Shown piece after piece: positions 40,931 to 50,478 of a stretch of 52,464 nucleotides of DNA. How positions within the stretch are numbered: position 1 is the first letter of the stretch; the number at the start of each line of letters is the position of its first letter. Under the pieces are notes generated by a model. It had not been told where the DNA came from. It worked only from the letters and a program-made list of their open reading frames with translations, and searched no databases. Position numbers and translations under genes: made by a program. Source of the DNA: Leuconostoc falkenbergense (lineage in GTDB: Bacteria > Bacillota > Bacilli > Lactobacillales > Lactobacillaceae). The stretch is from positions 1 through 52,464 of the forward strand of contig NZ_BMBS01000010.1 in the NCBI RefSeq assembly GCF_014634805.1. The letters are read 5' to 3'.

Positions 40931-42960
40931 TACAGATCACGCTCCCCATAAAAGCTCTTATTAAAGGCAATATCACTCTCAGACATCAGCTCTTGTACAT
41001 CACGATCTTCCATATCACTGTAAGCATAATACAACTGATTCTTATCAATGACCTTGACCATCAGCTGCTTTTTATCAGCCAATGCCATGGCTTGGTATTC
41101 AGGATCTTGTAAGACTTCTTCGACGTCAACTTGGAAATCAAAATCAGCTCCACCCACCATCATACGATTAACGACATCTTCTAATTGCTTCGTCGTTTCG
41201 GCCTGTTGGACATCTTTGAGATAACCTTGATTCTTTTCCATCAATTCAGCATAGACAAATGAACCACCACCTTGCCAATTAACATCTTTAGAGATTCCAC
41301 CTTGTTCCCCAGCGATAACATATTGAAGCCTATTTTTGATATCCACAATCTGAATTTCAAGTTGTTCAAGACCAATATACTTTCGTTGAAGTTTATGAGC
41401 TACTGATGCTGTTGTGCCACTCCCCAAGTGAAAGTCCAACACTATATCTCCAGGATTCGAACTCATCTCCAAAATTCTTCGGATTAATTTTTCAGGTTTT
41501 TTTCCACCTTTAAGTGTTACCCCACCTTCTTTTGCAATTCCTTCATAAGGAACATCCATCCAAATGTTTGAGAGTTGAATGCTTGGAACATCGACACCAT
41601 CAATAGCTCTTACTTTTTTTGAATAAAAAGCAAGCTCACTACCGTTCCTGATATAAACATCATAATATTTTTCACGAGGCATGGAAATGATATCATCTGG
41701 AGATTTCTTTGAAGTATCCCTAGCTATAACAATATCTGCTCCTGCATTATTGCCTATTGCGGTATAACGAAAAACTTTATCTTTATTTTCAAGTGCAAAA
41801 CCCGCAACCATCTCATGGAAAGCAGCTCTTCCCAATTCCTTTATAGCAGTTCTTTTATTTGTAAATCCCTGTTTCTCAGCGATAAAGTCGAATAAGTTCA
41901 ATATGTTCCAGTTTTTGTAGCTTTCTTCTTTATTAGGAATATAAAATTTATAATTTTCATCATAACTAGCTTCAACAAATTGTTGATTGTAAGTCCACTG
42001 TTTTTTATTTTTAGCAAAAGCTAAAATATATTCAGCTGTCTCAAAGACTCCTGCATTGACACTAGCGAATCCTGATGGTGATTTGGTTTTCACAGTTATC
42101 TTGTTAATAAAATTATTTTCATCACTCTTATTAAAAATTTCTTTTAAAAGTCTATGAACTTCTGCAACACCATCGTCACTAATTTGTACAAAAATTGCTC
42201 CATCTGGACTTAATAAGTCTCTTGCAACTTCCAAACGATTTTTCATGAATACAAGCCATGTAGAAAGTTTGAAATTAGAATTATATTTAAATGTATCTTC
42301 TTTTTTATTAGCTTCAAAATAATAGGGTGGGTCAATATAAATGGTTTTAATCTTACCAGAAAATCTATTTTTCAGAGAATGCAAAGCAATCAAGTTATTT
42401 CCCTTGATGATCAAATTATCGTCATCAAAATTATCAGTGGATGCACCGTCTAAACTTTCTTGATCATACTTAGTAACATTTACAAATATTTTAGGTTCTA
42501 ATAACTGATCAATTTCAGATCTAGCTATCGTTTCATGCAAAAAGGGTTCGTTAGCGTCTTTTTGATCTTCTTTCGTCATACCAGCTTTTAAAACAGTATC
42601 CTTGAATGGAAAATCTAGAACAACATCAGCAGTCTCATCAATAAACTTACCACCAGCAGTAAGGCCAATTTTATTCTCAAATTTTGTATAGCTATCTTGC
42701 CAGTATTCTTTATACGTAAACATTTCAATAAATTGGTTTAACTTAAAAAGTTCTACATTTTTATCATCTATAACAATTGACTCCGTATAAGTGTCATGAA
42801 TTAGTTGATTAGCTAGTAATGCCTTCATCAACATAGGTGTGTATGCATCAAGGTCTTCTATTACTTTATTGCGCCTTAAAGTGCCTTTATCTGAAAAATA
42901 TGTGTTGCCAAAATCTTTCAAAATAGACTTTGTTGTCTCCATAATTTTTGAATCAATCAT
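40930..42960 (-). CDS. mod: Type III DNA N6-adenine methyltransferase, Mod subunit
   Basis: The protein has 676 residues and is a beta-class methylase: the catalytic DPPY (210-213, in IYIDPPYYFE) precedes the AdoMet-binding LDFHLGSGTTA (about 530-540). The part between them is the target recognition domain (about 290-500). It modifies one strand of an asymmetric site and supplies sequence recognition for Res. No simple-sequence repeat that could cause phase variation is seen in the coding region. GAGGGCAAAAAA precedes the ATG. The specificity cannot be predicted from the sequence alone. Confidence 0.93.
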   Translation of the reverse strand: MIDSKIMETTKSILKDFGNTYFSDKGTLRRNKVIEDLDAYTPMLMKALLANQLIHDTYTESIVIDDKNVELFKLNQFIEMFTYKEYWQDSYTKFENKIGLTAGGKFIDETADVVLDFPFKDTVLKAGMTKEDQKDANEPFLHETIARSEIDQLLEPKIFVNVTKYDQESLDGASTDNFDDDNLIIKGNNLIALHSLKNRFSGKIKTIYIDPPYYFEANKKEDTFKYNSNFKLSTWLVFMKNRLEVARDLLSPDGAIFVQISDDGVAEVHRLLKEIFNKSDENNFINKITVKTKSPSGFASVNAGVFETAEYILAFAKNKKQWTYNQQFVEASYDENYKFYIPNKEESYKNWNILNLFDFIAEKQGFTNKRTAIKELGRAAFHEMVAGFALENKDKVFRYTAIGNNAGADIVIARDTSKKSPDDIISMPREKYYDVYIRNGSELAFYSKKVRAIDGVDVPSIQLSNIWMDVPYEGIAKEGGVTLKGGKKPEKLIRRILEMSSNPGDIVLDFHLGSGTTASVAHKLQRKYIGLEQLEIQIVDIKNRLQYVIAGEQGGISKDVNWQGGGSFVYAELMEKNQGYLKDVQQAETTKQLEDVVNRMMVGGADFDFQVDVEEVLQDPEYQAMALADKKQLMVKVIDKNQLYYAYSDMEDRDVQELMSESDIAFNKSFYGERDL

Positions 42961-43485
42961 TTTTTTGCCCTCGTTTTTTAAATTGCCACCACTTTTTACT
43001 TTCCTTTTGTGGCAATTTTTTTATATAGTCTGTTATTGTCTCTTTTGGAGAAGAATCATCTTTTTTATTCCTTGTGGGGCCCTTATGCTTTTAAATTCCT
43101 TGTTTCTGCCTTAAATTCTTCTAAAATTTTTTGTACTGAACCGCTAATTGCTGTTGCTTATTTAATGATGTTTGCATTTGAGATATTTGTGTTTCTTTGT
43201 TTTCTAATTAATTACGTTTAATAGCTAATTTTTGTTCTAAATGATGCTAACAGTTTTGTTTCTACAAAACTTGTAATGGTGTTTTCAGAACCAGTTTCAT
43301 GGAGCTAAAGCCTCCTCCATATAGCACTGGTTGTTTTCTAATACCACGGGGTTAGTTAACCATAGTTGAGGACGAGCCCTCAGGCGAAAGCGAGCGGCAA
43401 CCCCAAAGTGCTTACACAGTGATATGTGGGCAGCCAATACACCGGCAGGTTATCGTTTGTCAGTTAAAAGCCTAATTTTGTTTGC
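42961..43485. other. Region with hairpins and a possible mobilisation-gene remnant
   Basis: No intact gene. ATTGCCAC/GTGGCAAT plus seven T (42982-43022) is a plus-strand terminator-like hairpin. At 43150-43210 the minus strand encodes a short helical fragment (QMQTSLNKQQQLAVQY) without start, perhaps the end of a lost Mob protein. AACCAGT/ACTGGTT (43289-43332) encloses ATGGAG/CTCC-type pairing, and GGTTAGTTAACC lies near 43350. The GC-richer stretch 43345-43460 is unlike its surroundings and may be a relic oriT or plasmid junction. Confidence 0.4.
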
Positions 43486-45540
43486 CTACTTTATTGAAAT
43501 AGGACCATCCAATACTTTTTTTAATCTATCAATTGAACTAACAAGCGGTAATGCCGAAACTGATTCAATGGTCACATCATCTTTCGCAATAACGAAATCT
43601 TGTTTCTTGTTATCAAACGATAGCTGCACAACTCTAGATTTATTAATGTTAACAGTATTTATTGTTTCATCCATATTCCCACTATACGAAAATTCATCAC
43701 CAAGATACTGTTGAGCAGCAATTATAGGTAAACTAAATTTATTTGAATTGAAAACTCCAACTCGCCACAGAAGGCCAAAAACGGTGTCTTCCCATACATC
43801 AACAGCTCCAATACGATTAACAATCTTTGGATAAGAAATAATCCATTGTTTCCATACTTCTAATTCAGAAACATCAATAAAATCGGTTTTATACCATTGT
43901 TTTATCCATTCAATATCGATTTTTTCTTTTTTATACCCTCTATCTCGAAAATATTTTTTCCATGACCTATCGCGTAATAAGTTAGATACATTGCCATCGC
44001 CGGAATTCTTTGGAAAAAAGCGGTTCATTCTAATATCAGAATATCTCAACATATCTGCAATTTCTGTTTTATCTTTGATCCCATTTTTATCAAATTTTTT
44101 AAGTAGCCATTTAGAGTATTTTATGAACTCCCCTAAATCTTCATTAGCCACTCTGAGTATCCATCCAATTGTTCCGTTAAAATACGGGTGGCTTTCAGCT
44201 TTATATATCGGTGTTACCCATGCCGGATTTTCCAATATTAGTTTAGCTTTTACAACTTCTTCATTTTTTTGTTCATCGGAATATGCACCAAAAGAGATAT
44301 TAGTTAAATCTTGAGTAGCCATATAATCTATTATTCCTTTTTGCCACGAAATAGCATATTCAAAAGATTTTAATGAGGTTCTTGTGTTTCCTACTTCCTT
44401 TCTATAACTTTCCTCAATATTTGTTGAAATTCGTACAACATTAAACAACTCATCAATATCAAACGTTTCTTCATTTACTTGACTAATATACTTCCAATAT
44501 GCAAAATATAAATCTAAATCTCTTACAAAATCATCATTTTTAGTTGCTTTTAATATCTTAAAAAAATCATTTTCACGAATTGAAACAAAGCGATCCGAAA
44601 CATATTGACTAATATCATTTTTAAATTTATCCAGCATCTCTATAAAGTGTTTTATATCTGAAAGGAACTGATAATCAATAAGGGTATCCCAGCTTTTATG
44701 AATAAACTGCATTATTTCGTCATTATTCTTTTCTTGCTCATCCATTAGTCTATTCAAAAATATATTTAAATAAAAAAATCTGAGCATTCTGCTTTCAGCG
44801 TTTTCAGCCTTGTCTTCTCCGTCATTACCAAGTTTCCAAAAGAAATCTAAAAAATCATTATCAATCCAATCTTTAAAGTCATCGGAATCAGGAATTCCAA
44901 ATAATTCTGCTTTAAAATTATCCCATTCAGATAGCGGTTTTCCACGAGAATTCATTTTTACATATAATTCTTCTGGTTGCCCTAATTCTTCTACATCCAA
45001 AAAAGAAAAAGTGATTTTAGTTAAATTATCATAATTACCACCATTAGGTAATTGTTTATGAATTTCCTCCAGCATTACGAGCATTCCAGAAATTGTTGGA
45101 TCATATCGCCAAGAATTAAAGAACCATTTCCGACTTTGAAAATAGTCAACAGATGTTTTGTCGGGATTCCATGCTTCTTCAATGATTGCTGAGCAAAACT
45201 CTCTTGTGCTTGTTCTAGTAGCATAAGTAAATCTAGATAAATAATCATCCGTTTTATTATTTTTCCTTGATAGATAAATAGCCAATAACCACAAAGTTGT
45301 AATTCGCTGTTGTCCATCTAATGGGATAAAAGAATCGCCAACATGCTTTCCATAGATGAAATCAAGATGAAGACTTTTTTCATTACCGTTAATAACATTT
45401 GAAAGACTAGAAACAAAATTTATTCTCTTTTGTTTGCCTTCAATATTGCTTCTTCCAAAAGCGTAATCTCTTTGGATAGCGGGAATTGATATTTCATCAC
45501 TTAGGAGCCCTTGTAAAGTCATCTTCTCTTTACTTTTCAT
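43486..45540 (-). CDS. DUF262 protein of a GmrSD-like two-gene defence locus
   Basis: The protein has 684 residues from the ATG at 45540, which follows GGAGGAGACAGAAG and overlaps the upstream gene by 11 bases. The N-terminal DUF262 domain has IPAIQRDYAFGR (about 18-29) and PLDGQQRITTLWLL (about 67-80); DGQQR is the nucleotide-handling signature shared with GmrS, BrxU and SspE. No HNH/DUF1524 motif is evident in the long C-terminal part, so it may be the sensor or NTPase half of a pair with the upstream gene. Role as an anti-phage or type IV restriction component follows from family knowledge. Confidence 0.78.
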   Translation of the reverse strand: MKSKEKMTLQGLLSDEISIPAIQRDYAFGRSNIEGKQKRINFVSSLSNVINGNEKSLHLDFIYGKHVGDSFIPLDGQQRITTLWLLAIYLSRKNNKTDDYLSRFTYATRTSTREFCSAIIEEAWNPDKTSVDYFQSRKWFFNSWRYDPTISGMLVMLEEIHKQLPNGGNYDNLTKITFSFLDVEELGQPEELYVKMNSRGKPLSEWDNFKAELFGIPDSDDFKDWIDNDFLDFFWKLGNDGEDKAENAESRMLRFFYLNIFLNRLMDEQEKNNDEIMQFIHKSWDTLIDYQFLSDIKHFIEMLDKFKNDISQYVSDRFVSIRENDFFKILKATKNDDFVRDLDLYFAYWKYISQVNEETFDIDELFNVVRISTNIEESYRKEVGNTRTSLKSFEYAISWQKGIIDYMATQDLTNISFGAYSDEQKNEEVVKAKLILENPAWVTPIYKAESHPYFNGTIGWILRVANEDLGEFIKYSKWLLKKFDKNGIKDKTEIADMLRYSDIRMNRFFPKNSGDGNVSNLLRDRSWKKYFRDRGYKKEKIDIEWIKQWYKTDFIDVSELEVWKQWIISYPKIVNRIGAVDVWEDTVFGLLWRVGVFNSNKFSLPIIAAQQYLGDEFSYSGNMDETINTVNINKSRVVQLSFDNKKQDFVIAKDDVTIESVSALPLVSSIDRLKKVLDGPISIK

Positions 45541-47311
45541 CTTCTGTCTCCTCCCATCTAAAGTAATCAAACATAGTATTTTTTATCACGTTTTCATATG
45601 CTTCAGCATCGCTTTCATCCCATGTCAGATTATTAACATTTAAATCTGAGTAATATTTCAAAAAAGCATTCTTTGTTGTTGGCAATAAATATCTAGATTG
45701 TTTCATGTCTATTTTAACAATTGCCTTCACCTTCAAAGGAAACGGTTTGTTCCCATATCCACGGTTTGTTTCTGCATCAAGTAAACACAGGTTACCCAAT
45801 CTATTTATGTTATCCCTGTCCCAGGTTTTACTCTCTGTTAGTCTAATTACAGAATTATAAAAATCAATAAACTTTTCATCATCTCCGGCAATTTTCTCCA
45901 CACACTCAAATGCTAGTGAAGAAAAAATAGGTAAATTGGCATCACGTATAGAATTAATCCATTCCACTCTTTCTTTTAGATTTTGAATTTTATCAAAACG
46001 ACTATGTGGTGATATATGTTCTACATCGTATTTCCCTTCGACATAGTCATCAAAACGGAACTTAGACTTAGTATTGATACATGTTACTATATTAAAAAGC
46101 AACAATCCTTTTCGTAAATCTGTAGATTCCAATGATAATTCATCAAAATTTATCTTTTTTATTAATGTCTTAAAATCCAGAAAATCATGTTCAAGATATT
46201 GTTGATATAAAGATTTAATATCGACTTTTTGCGCATTTAACAAATAGCCCACAAGATGATATATTTCATTATCTGAATACCAATCTTCAAATGTCATAAA
46301 GCATTGTTTAACTTTTTTCCAAAAAGTCGATACGATGCCTATATTGTCTCTTTCATGAAAATATTTATTAATAACGTTGTAACTATATAATTCTTGGAAT
46401 ACTTTCTTTTCAAGATTATAGTTTTTCTCCTGCTTGATTAAATCAGCAACAGCATCAAGAATTAAATCGATATGAGGTGAATCATTACTTAAATTTTGTC
46501 CCAGCCAAGCCCAAAAATTAGGCTCTTGAAGTCTTTTTTCAATTCGATCCCATTCTTGTGCTATTTCGACAAATTCATTATGATAAGTCTCGTTTTTAAA
46601 ATTATTTTCTCTTAAAATCAGTGCCTTCACTAGTTCTGAATTGGTCAAAGGAATTTTTCCGGCGTTTAGTCCAGTAAAAATCTGCTCAACTTTACGAGAA
46701 TCTACTTCCTTCAATATTTGATACTGAATAAAAAAAGCCCCTCTTTCTCTATCTAAGAGTTTATCCAACCATTGGTCCTGGTTATGGTTTTCAAAGTAAC
46801 TTTGAGCAGTCGTGTAGCATTGATGCATATAAAACCAGTCGATATTTTCTGAGCTTTTCGATTCGTCACCCAAAGAAGATTTTAAAAACTCCGCTGTTCC
46901 TTTTCTGGTTTTGTATTCAATTTGATACTTAATATTATCCAATCCAGATGCTTTTAAAATTATGTAAATAGTCGTTAGTCTCTGTTGCCCATCAACTAAC
47001 TCTATTCGACCATCCTCTAACTGGTTGATTACAATCGGTTGTAAAGAATATCTAGCATTTTCTTCCCAATTCCAAATATCATCTAACAAATCCTCAACTT
47101 GCTTTTTAGTCCAGCGATATCCTCGTTGATATGCTGGTACGAAATATTTGCTTCCGGAATTTATAACTTTACTTACTTCAAGTTCTGTTATGGCTTCAGG
47201 TTTCTCAAGTGTGTACTTCCCAATAAATTTACCATCACGATAAATTTCAATGACTTTCGAATTTCCAATCTCCTGATTAAGCAAGTGGTTATTCAAATCT
47301 AGTCTTGCCAT
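45530..47311 (-). CDS. DUF262-DUF1524 protein (GmrSD-like nuclease)
   Basis: The protein has 593 residues. DUF262: YFVPAYQRGYRWTKKQ (about 53-68) and LVDGQQRLTTIYII (about 103-116). DUF1524: an HNH-like end with VEHISPHSRF (about 440-450), NRLGNLCLLD (about 525-534) and NRGYGNKPFP. This is the fused GmrSD plan, in which DUF262 hydrolyses NTP and DUF1524 cuts modified DNA. Next to a DUF262-only partner it forms an operon with an 11-base overlap. GGGGGAACTTT precedes the ATG. A dif-like site lies just upstream of the gene. Confidence 0.85.
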   Translation of the reverse strand: MARLDLNNHLLNQEIGNSKVIEIYRDGKFIGKYTLEKPEAITELEVSKVINSGSKYFVPAYQRGYRWTKKQVEDLLDDIWNWEENARYSLQPIVINQLEDGRIELVDGQQRLTTIYIILKASGLDNIKYQIEYKTRKGTAEFLKSSLGDESKSSENIDWFYMHQCYTTAQSYFENHNQDQWLDKLLDRERGAFFIQYQILKEVDSRKVEQIFTGLNAGKIPLTNSELVKALILRENNFKNETYHNEFVEIAQEWDRIEKRLQEPNFWAWLGQNLSNDSPHIDLILDAVADLIKQEKNYNLEKKVFQELYSYNVINKYFHERDNIGIVSTFWKKVKQCFMTFEDWYSDNEIYHLVGYLLNAQKVDIKSLYQQYLEHDFLDFKTLIKKINFDELSLESTDLRKGLLLFNIVTCINTKSKFRFDDYVEGKYDVEHISPHSRFDKIQNLKERVEWINSIRDANLPIFSSLAFECVEKIAGDDEKFIDFYNSVIRLTESKTWDRDNINRLGNLCLLDAETNRGYGNKPFPLKVKAIVKIDMKQSRYLLPTTKNAFLKYYSDLNVNNLTWDESDAEAYENVIKNTMFDYFRWEETEDEK

Positions 47312-47364
47312 AAAGTTCCCCCGTATAAAAAGATTCCTACAGTTATTATAACATCAACTCTATA

Positions 47365-47410
47365 TGCTCAGAAATCAATAAATTGGACTATTTTTATTCA
47401 GTTCCTTAGG
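47365..47410 (+). repeat. dif-like site, right end of the defence island
   Basis: The inverted partner of 36680-36723: AATTGGAC-TATTTTT-ATTCAGTT with the same outer flank (TGCTCA, AATAAATTGG). The centre is one base longer. It lies 54 bases upstream of the first DUF262 gene. Confidence 0.6.
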
Positions 47411-47746
47411 CGACATTTGATATGCAATGGCAATTATACAAATTGATATACCAACCAATGGCTGCTTGGACTTCATTATTGTTCCAAATACATCTAGCAT
47501 AATGACTTATTATCATACACCAAATATTTTATTGTTCCCTATGGAATTGGTAATACTTATTTCTTCCTAGTAGGGAGATCCTTAAAAAATCCTTTTTTAC
47601 CAATCATACTTACCAGAGCGCTTATTTTTTTTGGGGGGCAGTTAATCAACAGACCAATTCTAGACTGATTATAAAAATCAATAAGAATTTTTAGCGGATT
47701 ACAACTTCAAATTATATTGTTCCTTTTCAAAATGGTCTTGCTACTG
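47411..47746. other. Gene-free stretch
   Basis: AT-rich sequence with many stops in all frames. Fragments read like a decayed membrane-protein gene on the plus strand, but no family could be identified. A run of eight T and six G at about 47630 is the only other oddity. Confidence 0.4.
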
Positions 47747-47926
47747 TATACCTTTGAGTAACTGGCTGATGCTGAAATTCGCCATGTTGCATTGATCCGC
47801 AAGAATCTCATGACGATTTTTGTCAATATTCTTAATGTTATTTTTTTGACAGAATACGAGATATTTTAATCGCAATATTTAGTGGTTGTATGATAATAAC
47901 TGTCTTCCTGGTCGTCTGTGTAAACG
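47747..47926 (-). pseudogene. Decayed copy of the relaxase-linked small gene, cut by IS30
   Basis: On the minus strand frames can be joined to give VYTDDQED, PLNIAIKISRILSK and NRHEILADQCNMANFSISQLL, matching the remnant at 50774-51018 segment by segment. Frameshifts interrupt it and the IS30 element replaces its 5' end. Confidence 0.65.
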
Positions 47927-48618
47927 GTAGATTGTAAAATTAAACCGAACACTTGAATAAAAAAGCCGCAGCGCCTTTAATGGTAATTGTCTAAAACAAC
48001 CATAAAGGAACTGCGACTCATGACTAGTTTATCATCTCAAGAACGCACTGTCATTCAAACTTTACTCGAATTGAATTATTCTGTTCGTGCCATTGCGCGC
48101 TTTATTAAACGCTCTCCTTCAACCGTTTCGATTGAAATTCATCAAGTTACACCCTATAAAGCTGAGATTGCTCATGCGTTGGCATTGAAAAAACGTCATC
48201 TACGTGGTCGTCATGACACGCTAACACCAGCTATCGCTGTCTTTTTGAATCACCACATTGGTATATTGAAGGGGTCACCAGTCTGAATTCGTTTTTTTCA
48301 AGGGATCAAAAATGGCAAGTCAATCACTGTTGATCGTGGGCGAGAATTTGCAAAATATAACGAAATCGAGCAAAAACTAGGCATTCCAGTCTATTTTGCG
48401 CACCCATATTCACCAGAAGAACGTGGGAGTAATGAGATATTAAATCGATACGTCCGTCGTTTTATACCGAAAGAACGCAAAATTGAAACAGTTAGCGCCA
48501 AAGAATTAGATCAAATTAATCATTGGATCAATGCGAGACCAATGAAAACACTCAACTGGCAATCACCACGAAAGGTTTTTCAGCAGTTTGCAGTGTTCGG
48601 TTAATTCTTGCAATCTAC
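47927..48618 (+). mobile_element. IS30-family element with an internal deletion
   Basis: Terminal inverted repeats start GTAGATTG (left, 47927) and end CAATCTAC (right, 48618), with about 27 bp imperfectly matched (AATTA-ACCGAACACT inside). At 692 bp it is about 350 bp short of a normal IS30 element. No duplicated target bases are seen at the ends (ACG left, AGT right), so the flanks may have been rearranged. Its right 74 bp are identical to the window's left edge. Confidence 0.9.
48020..48604 (+). pseudogene. IS30 transposase with central deletion
   Basis: The N-terminal HTH part (MTSLSSQERTVIQ, SVRAIARFIKRSPSTVSIEI) runs into a stop at 48284-48286 near residue 88. The C-terminal part resumes in another frame with the DDE segment TVDRGREF and the Glu in NEILNRYVRRFIPK, ending QQFAVFG. 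About 110-130 residues, including the first catalytic Asp, are missing. AAAGGAACTGCGACTC precedes the ATG. It cannot transpose itself but its ends may still be mobilised by a complete copy. Confidence 0.9.
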
Positions 48619-48630
48619 AGTATACTGAAA

Positions 48631-50478
48631 CTAAATTTTAAAAAGATTTTCAGAATACTCAAAAAACTTTGACTCTAAAAATCGAGTTCGCTCGTCAATT
48701 TTAATTTTTTCTTCTTGATGAATAATGTTTTGAAAATGAGGTATCACGGATTGTAAGACATCTTTATTTCTACTTTGAGAATAGTAGTTTTCAATTTTGT
48801 CGCTCACAGGCGTATCCGCTGCTCCGGAATTAATAGAATCTTCTAATAACGTTAAGTTACCTAAATTATTCGTATACTGTTTCTGAGTTGATTCTGGCAC
48901 AATATGTTCAACAGACATGCCCGAATCTACAAGTGAAACGTTATTTTCGAAAAGAAAAACGCACTCTAATATGTATTTTGTTGTTATGTTCTCATAAATT
49001 TTAATTTTATCGTTTCCTGTTTTTTTTGTGAAATGAATGTTAGTATAAAGATTATTGTTTTTGTTAGCACGATAAAATAGAAACATTAATGCTTTTAAAT
49101 TTGAAACAGACGCATAAGATTCTGCTTTACTTGATGCCAAGTTGAGCTCGTGTAAAATATTTTTCAAAGATTGCCTAAAAAGAACTTGTTTTCTTCTTTG
49201 ACCAATAATCAGTTGCGATACTTGGCTAACCACACCAAAAAGGATGCAGCTTCCCAAAATGAAATCGGTTATTTCTAAGAGTAATGTGCTGGTAAAGTAA
49301 TGTGTAGTTTTGTGTTTGTGGTAGGCAACCATAAATAGCTCAGTCAGCATATCCAATAACGACACGTCATTTATATAATCACTATTCAATAGCAAAGACA
49401 AGAATCCAAAATCTCTATATATTCTTTTACCAGTTTGGCTGTGCCAATTATTTATATTTGGAAAATAAATTTCATGTAATGCTTCAGAATAAACTTTAAA
49501 TTGATTAATGATTTTTAAATATGTACTATCAATTCCTTCACTAATATTTGTGAAATAGTTTTTAAAAGACTTATATAACTGATAATTTTCGAGATATAAA
49601 AAATCGTCATCTAAAATATTGTTCGATTTTAGAACACTAATCATTAACCATTGATCAATTGAACCGTGTGGTTGATATTCCACAAAAATTTTTTGTTTTA
49701 AGTCAGCGTTCTTTTCACGTACCTTTTTCCACATGTCAACAAATTTAGCAATAAAGTTTTGGGTTTCAGCAGTGTAAATTATTCTATTTTTTATTAAGTC
49801 AAGATCAGATAACGGTTGTCCCTTTGAGTTTAAACTTTCAAATGCTAAATAAGCCTCTTTTTTATCAGCGGAAAATAGGTTTATTGCAAAGGCTTTCGTA
49901 ATTGTTTCTCTGACTGACAATAACCATTTGAAATATTCTTCGTCATTTTGATCAGAATTATGTTCGAGTACTTTTTTAAAAACCTCTTGGGCAATTTTGA
50001 ATTTTTGGATCTCGTCGTTATTCTCGCCAAAATTTTCATCATCGTAGTACGGATTTTTATTTACTAAAATATAGTCAACATATTCGTACGTAGCATTAGT
50101 TTCCAAAGTAGCCTGCAGTGCATTCTCATTATCTCGCTGACATAAAAAACGCTCCTGTATTGCATCACCATAATTGTCTTTTCCAATTTCATATAGCCTA
50201 TCTCTTAAGCATGCTAGGAATATGAAAATTGAAGTCAGTCGCTGTTGTCCATCGGTAATCTTAACAACATCATCGCCTTGTAAACCTATGAACATAAATG
50301 TTCCTAAAAATAGCGTTGCTGATTTTTTTTCATTTTGCAATATGTCTTCTGCGAGTGTTTGAAAATCTGATTTTCCCCATGTAAATTCTCGCTGAAAATC
50401 GGGAATTTGATATTTTCTTGAAATTAACATCTGACCTATTGTTGTTTTTACGGGTTCGAACCCCTGACCTAAAGACAT
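48631..50478 (-). CDS. Second DUF262-DUF1524 protein (GmrSD-like), third DUF262 gene of the plasmid
   Basis: The protein has 615 residues from the ATG at 50478 (GAGGAG six bases upstream). DUF262: KYQIPDFQREFTWGKSDF (about 23-40) and KITDGQQRLTSIFIF (about 74-88). DUF1524: MSVEHIVPESTQ (about 518-529), NNLGNLTLLED and the basic/acidic tail DTPVSDKIENYY. All motif blocks are present, so activity is likely. It is distant in sequence from the other two DUF262 proteins and stands alone between the truncated IS30 and the relaxase, with its 3' end 12 bases from the insertion element. Confidence 0.85.
   Translation of the reverse strand: MSLGQGFEPVKTTIGQMLISRKYQIPDFQREFTWGKSDFQTLAEDILQNEKKSATLFLGTFMFIGLQGDDVVKITDGQQRLTSIFIFLACLRDRLYEIGKDNYGDAIQERFLCQRDNENALQATLETNATYEYVDYILVNKNPYYDDENFGENNDEIQKFKIAQEVFKKVLEHNSDQNDEEYFKWLLSVRETITKAFAINLFSADKKEAYLAFESLNSKGQPLSDLDLIKNRIIYTAETQNFIAKFVDMWKKVREKNADLKQKIFVEYQPHGSIDQWLMISVLKSNNILDDDFLYLENYQLYKSFKNYFTNISEGIDSTYLKIINQFKVYSEALHEIYFPNINNWHSQTGKRIYRDFGFLSLLLNSDYINDVSLLDMLTELFMVAYHKHKTTHYFTSTLLLEITDFILGSCILFGVVSQVSQLIIGQRRKQVLFRQSLKNILHELNLASSKAESYASVSNLKALMFLFYRANKNNNLYTNIHFTKKTGNDKIKIYENITTKYILECVFLFENNVSLVDSGMSVEHIVPESTQKQYTNNLGNLTLLEDSINSGAADTPVSDKIENYYSQSRNKDVLQSVIPHFQNIIHQEEKIKIDERTRFLESKFFEYSENLFKI

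Noticed and set aside
40930..42960. The mod gene as a phasevarion methylase
   Set aside because: Phase-variable mod genes carry tandem simple repeats near the 5' end; none is present here.
47620..47640. T8G6 run as a phase-variation tract
   Set aside because: It lies in a gene-free region and not inside or just before any reading frame whose expression it could switch.
48019..48286. The 5' open frame of the IS30 transposase as an independent HTH regulator
   Set aside because: It is followed by the remaining transposase sequence out of frame and lies between IS30 terminal repeats, so it is a deletion product.
47927..48618. Target-site duplication around the deleted IS30
   Set aside because: The bases next to the two ends (ACG and AGT) do not match, so no duplication can be claimed.
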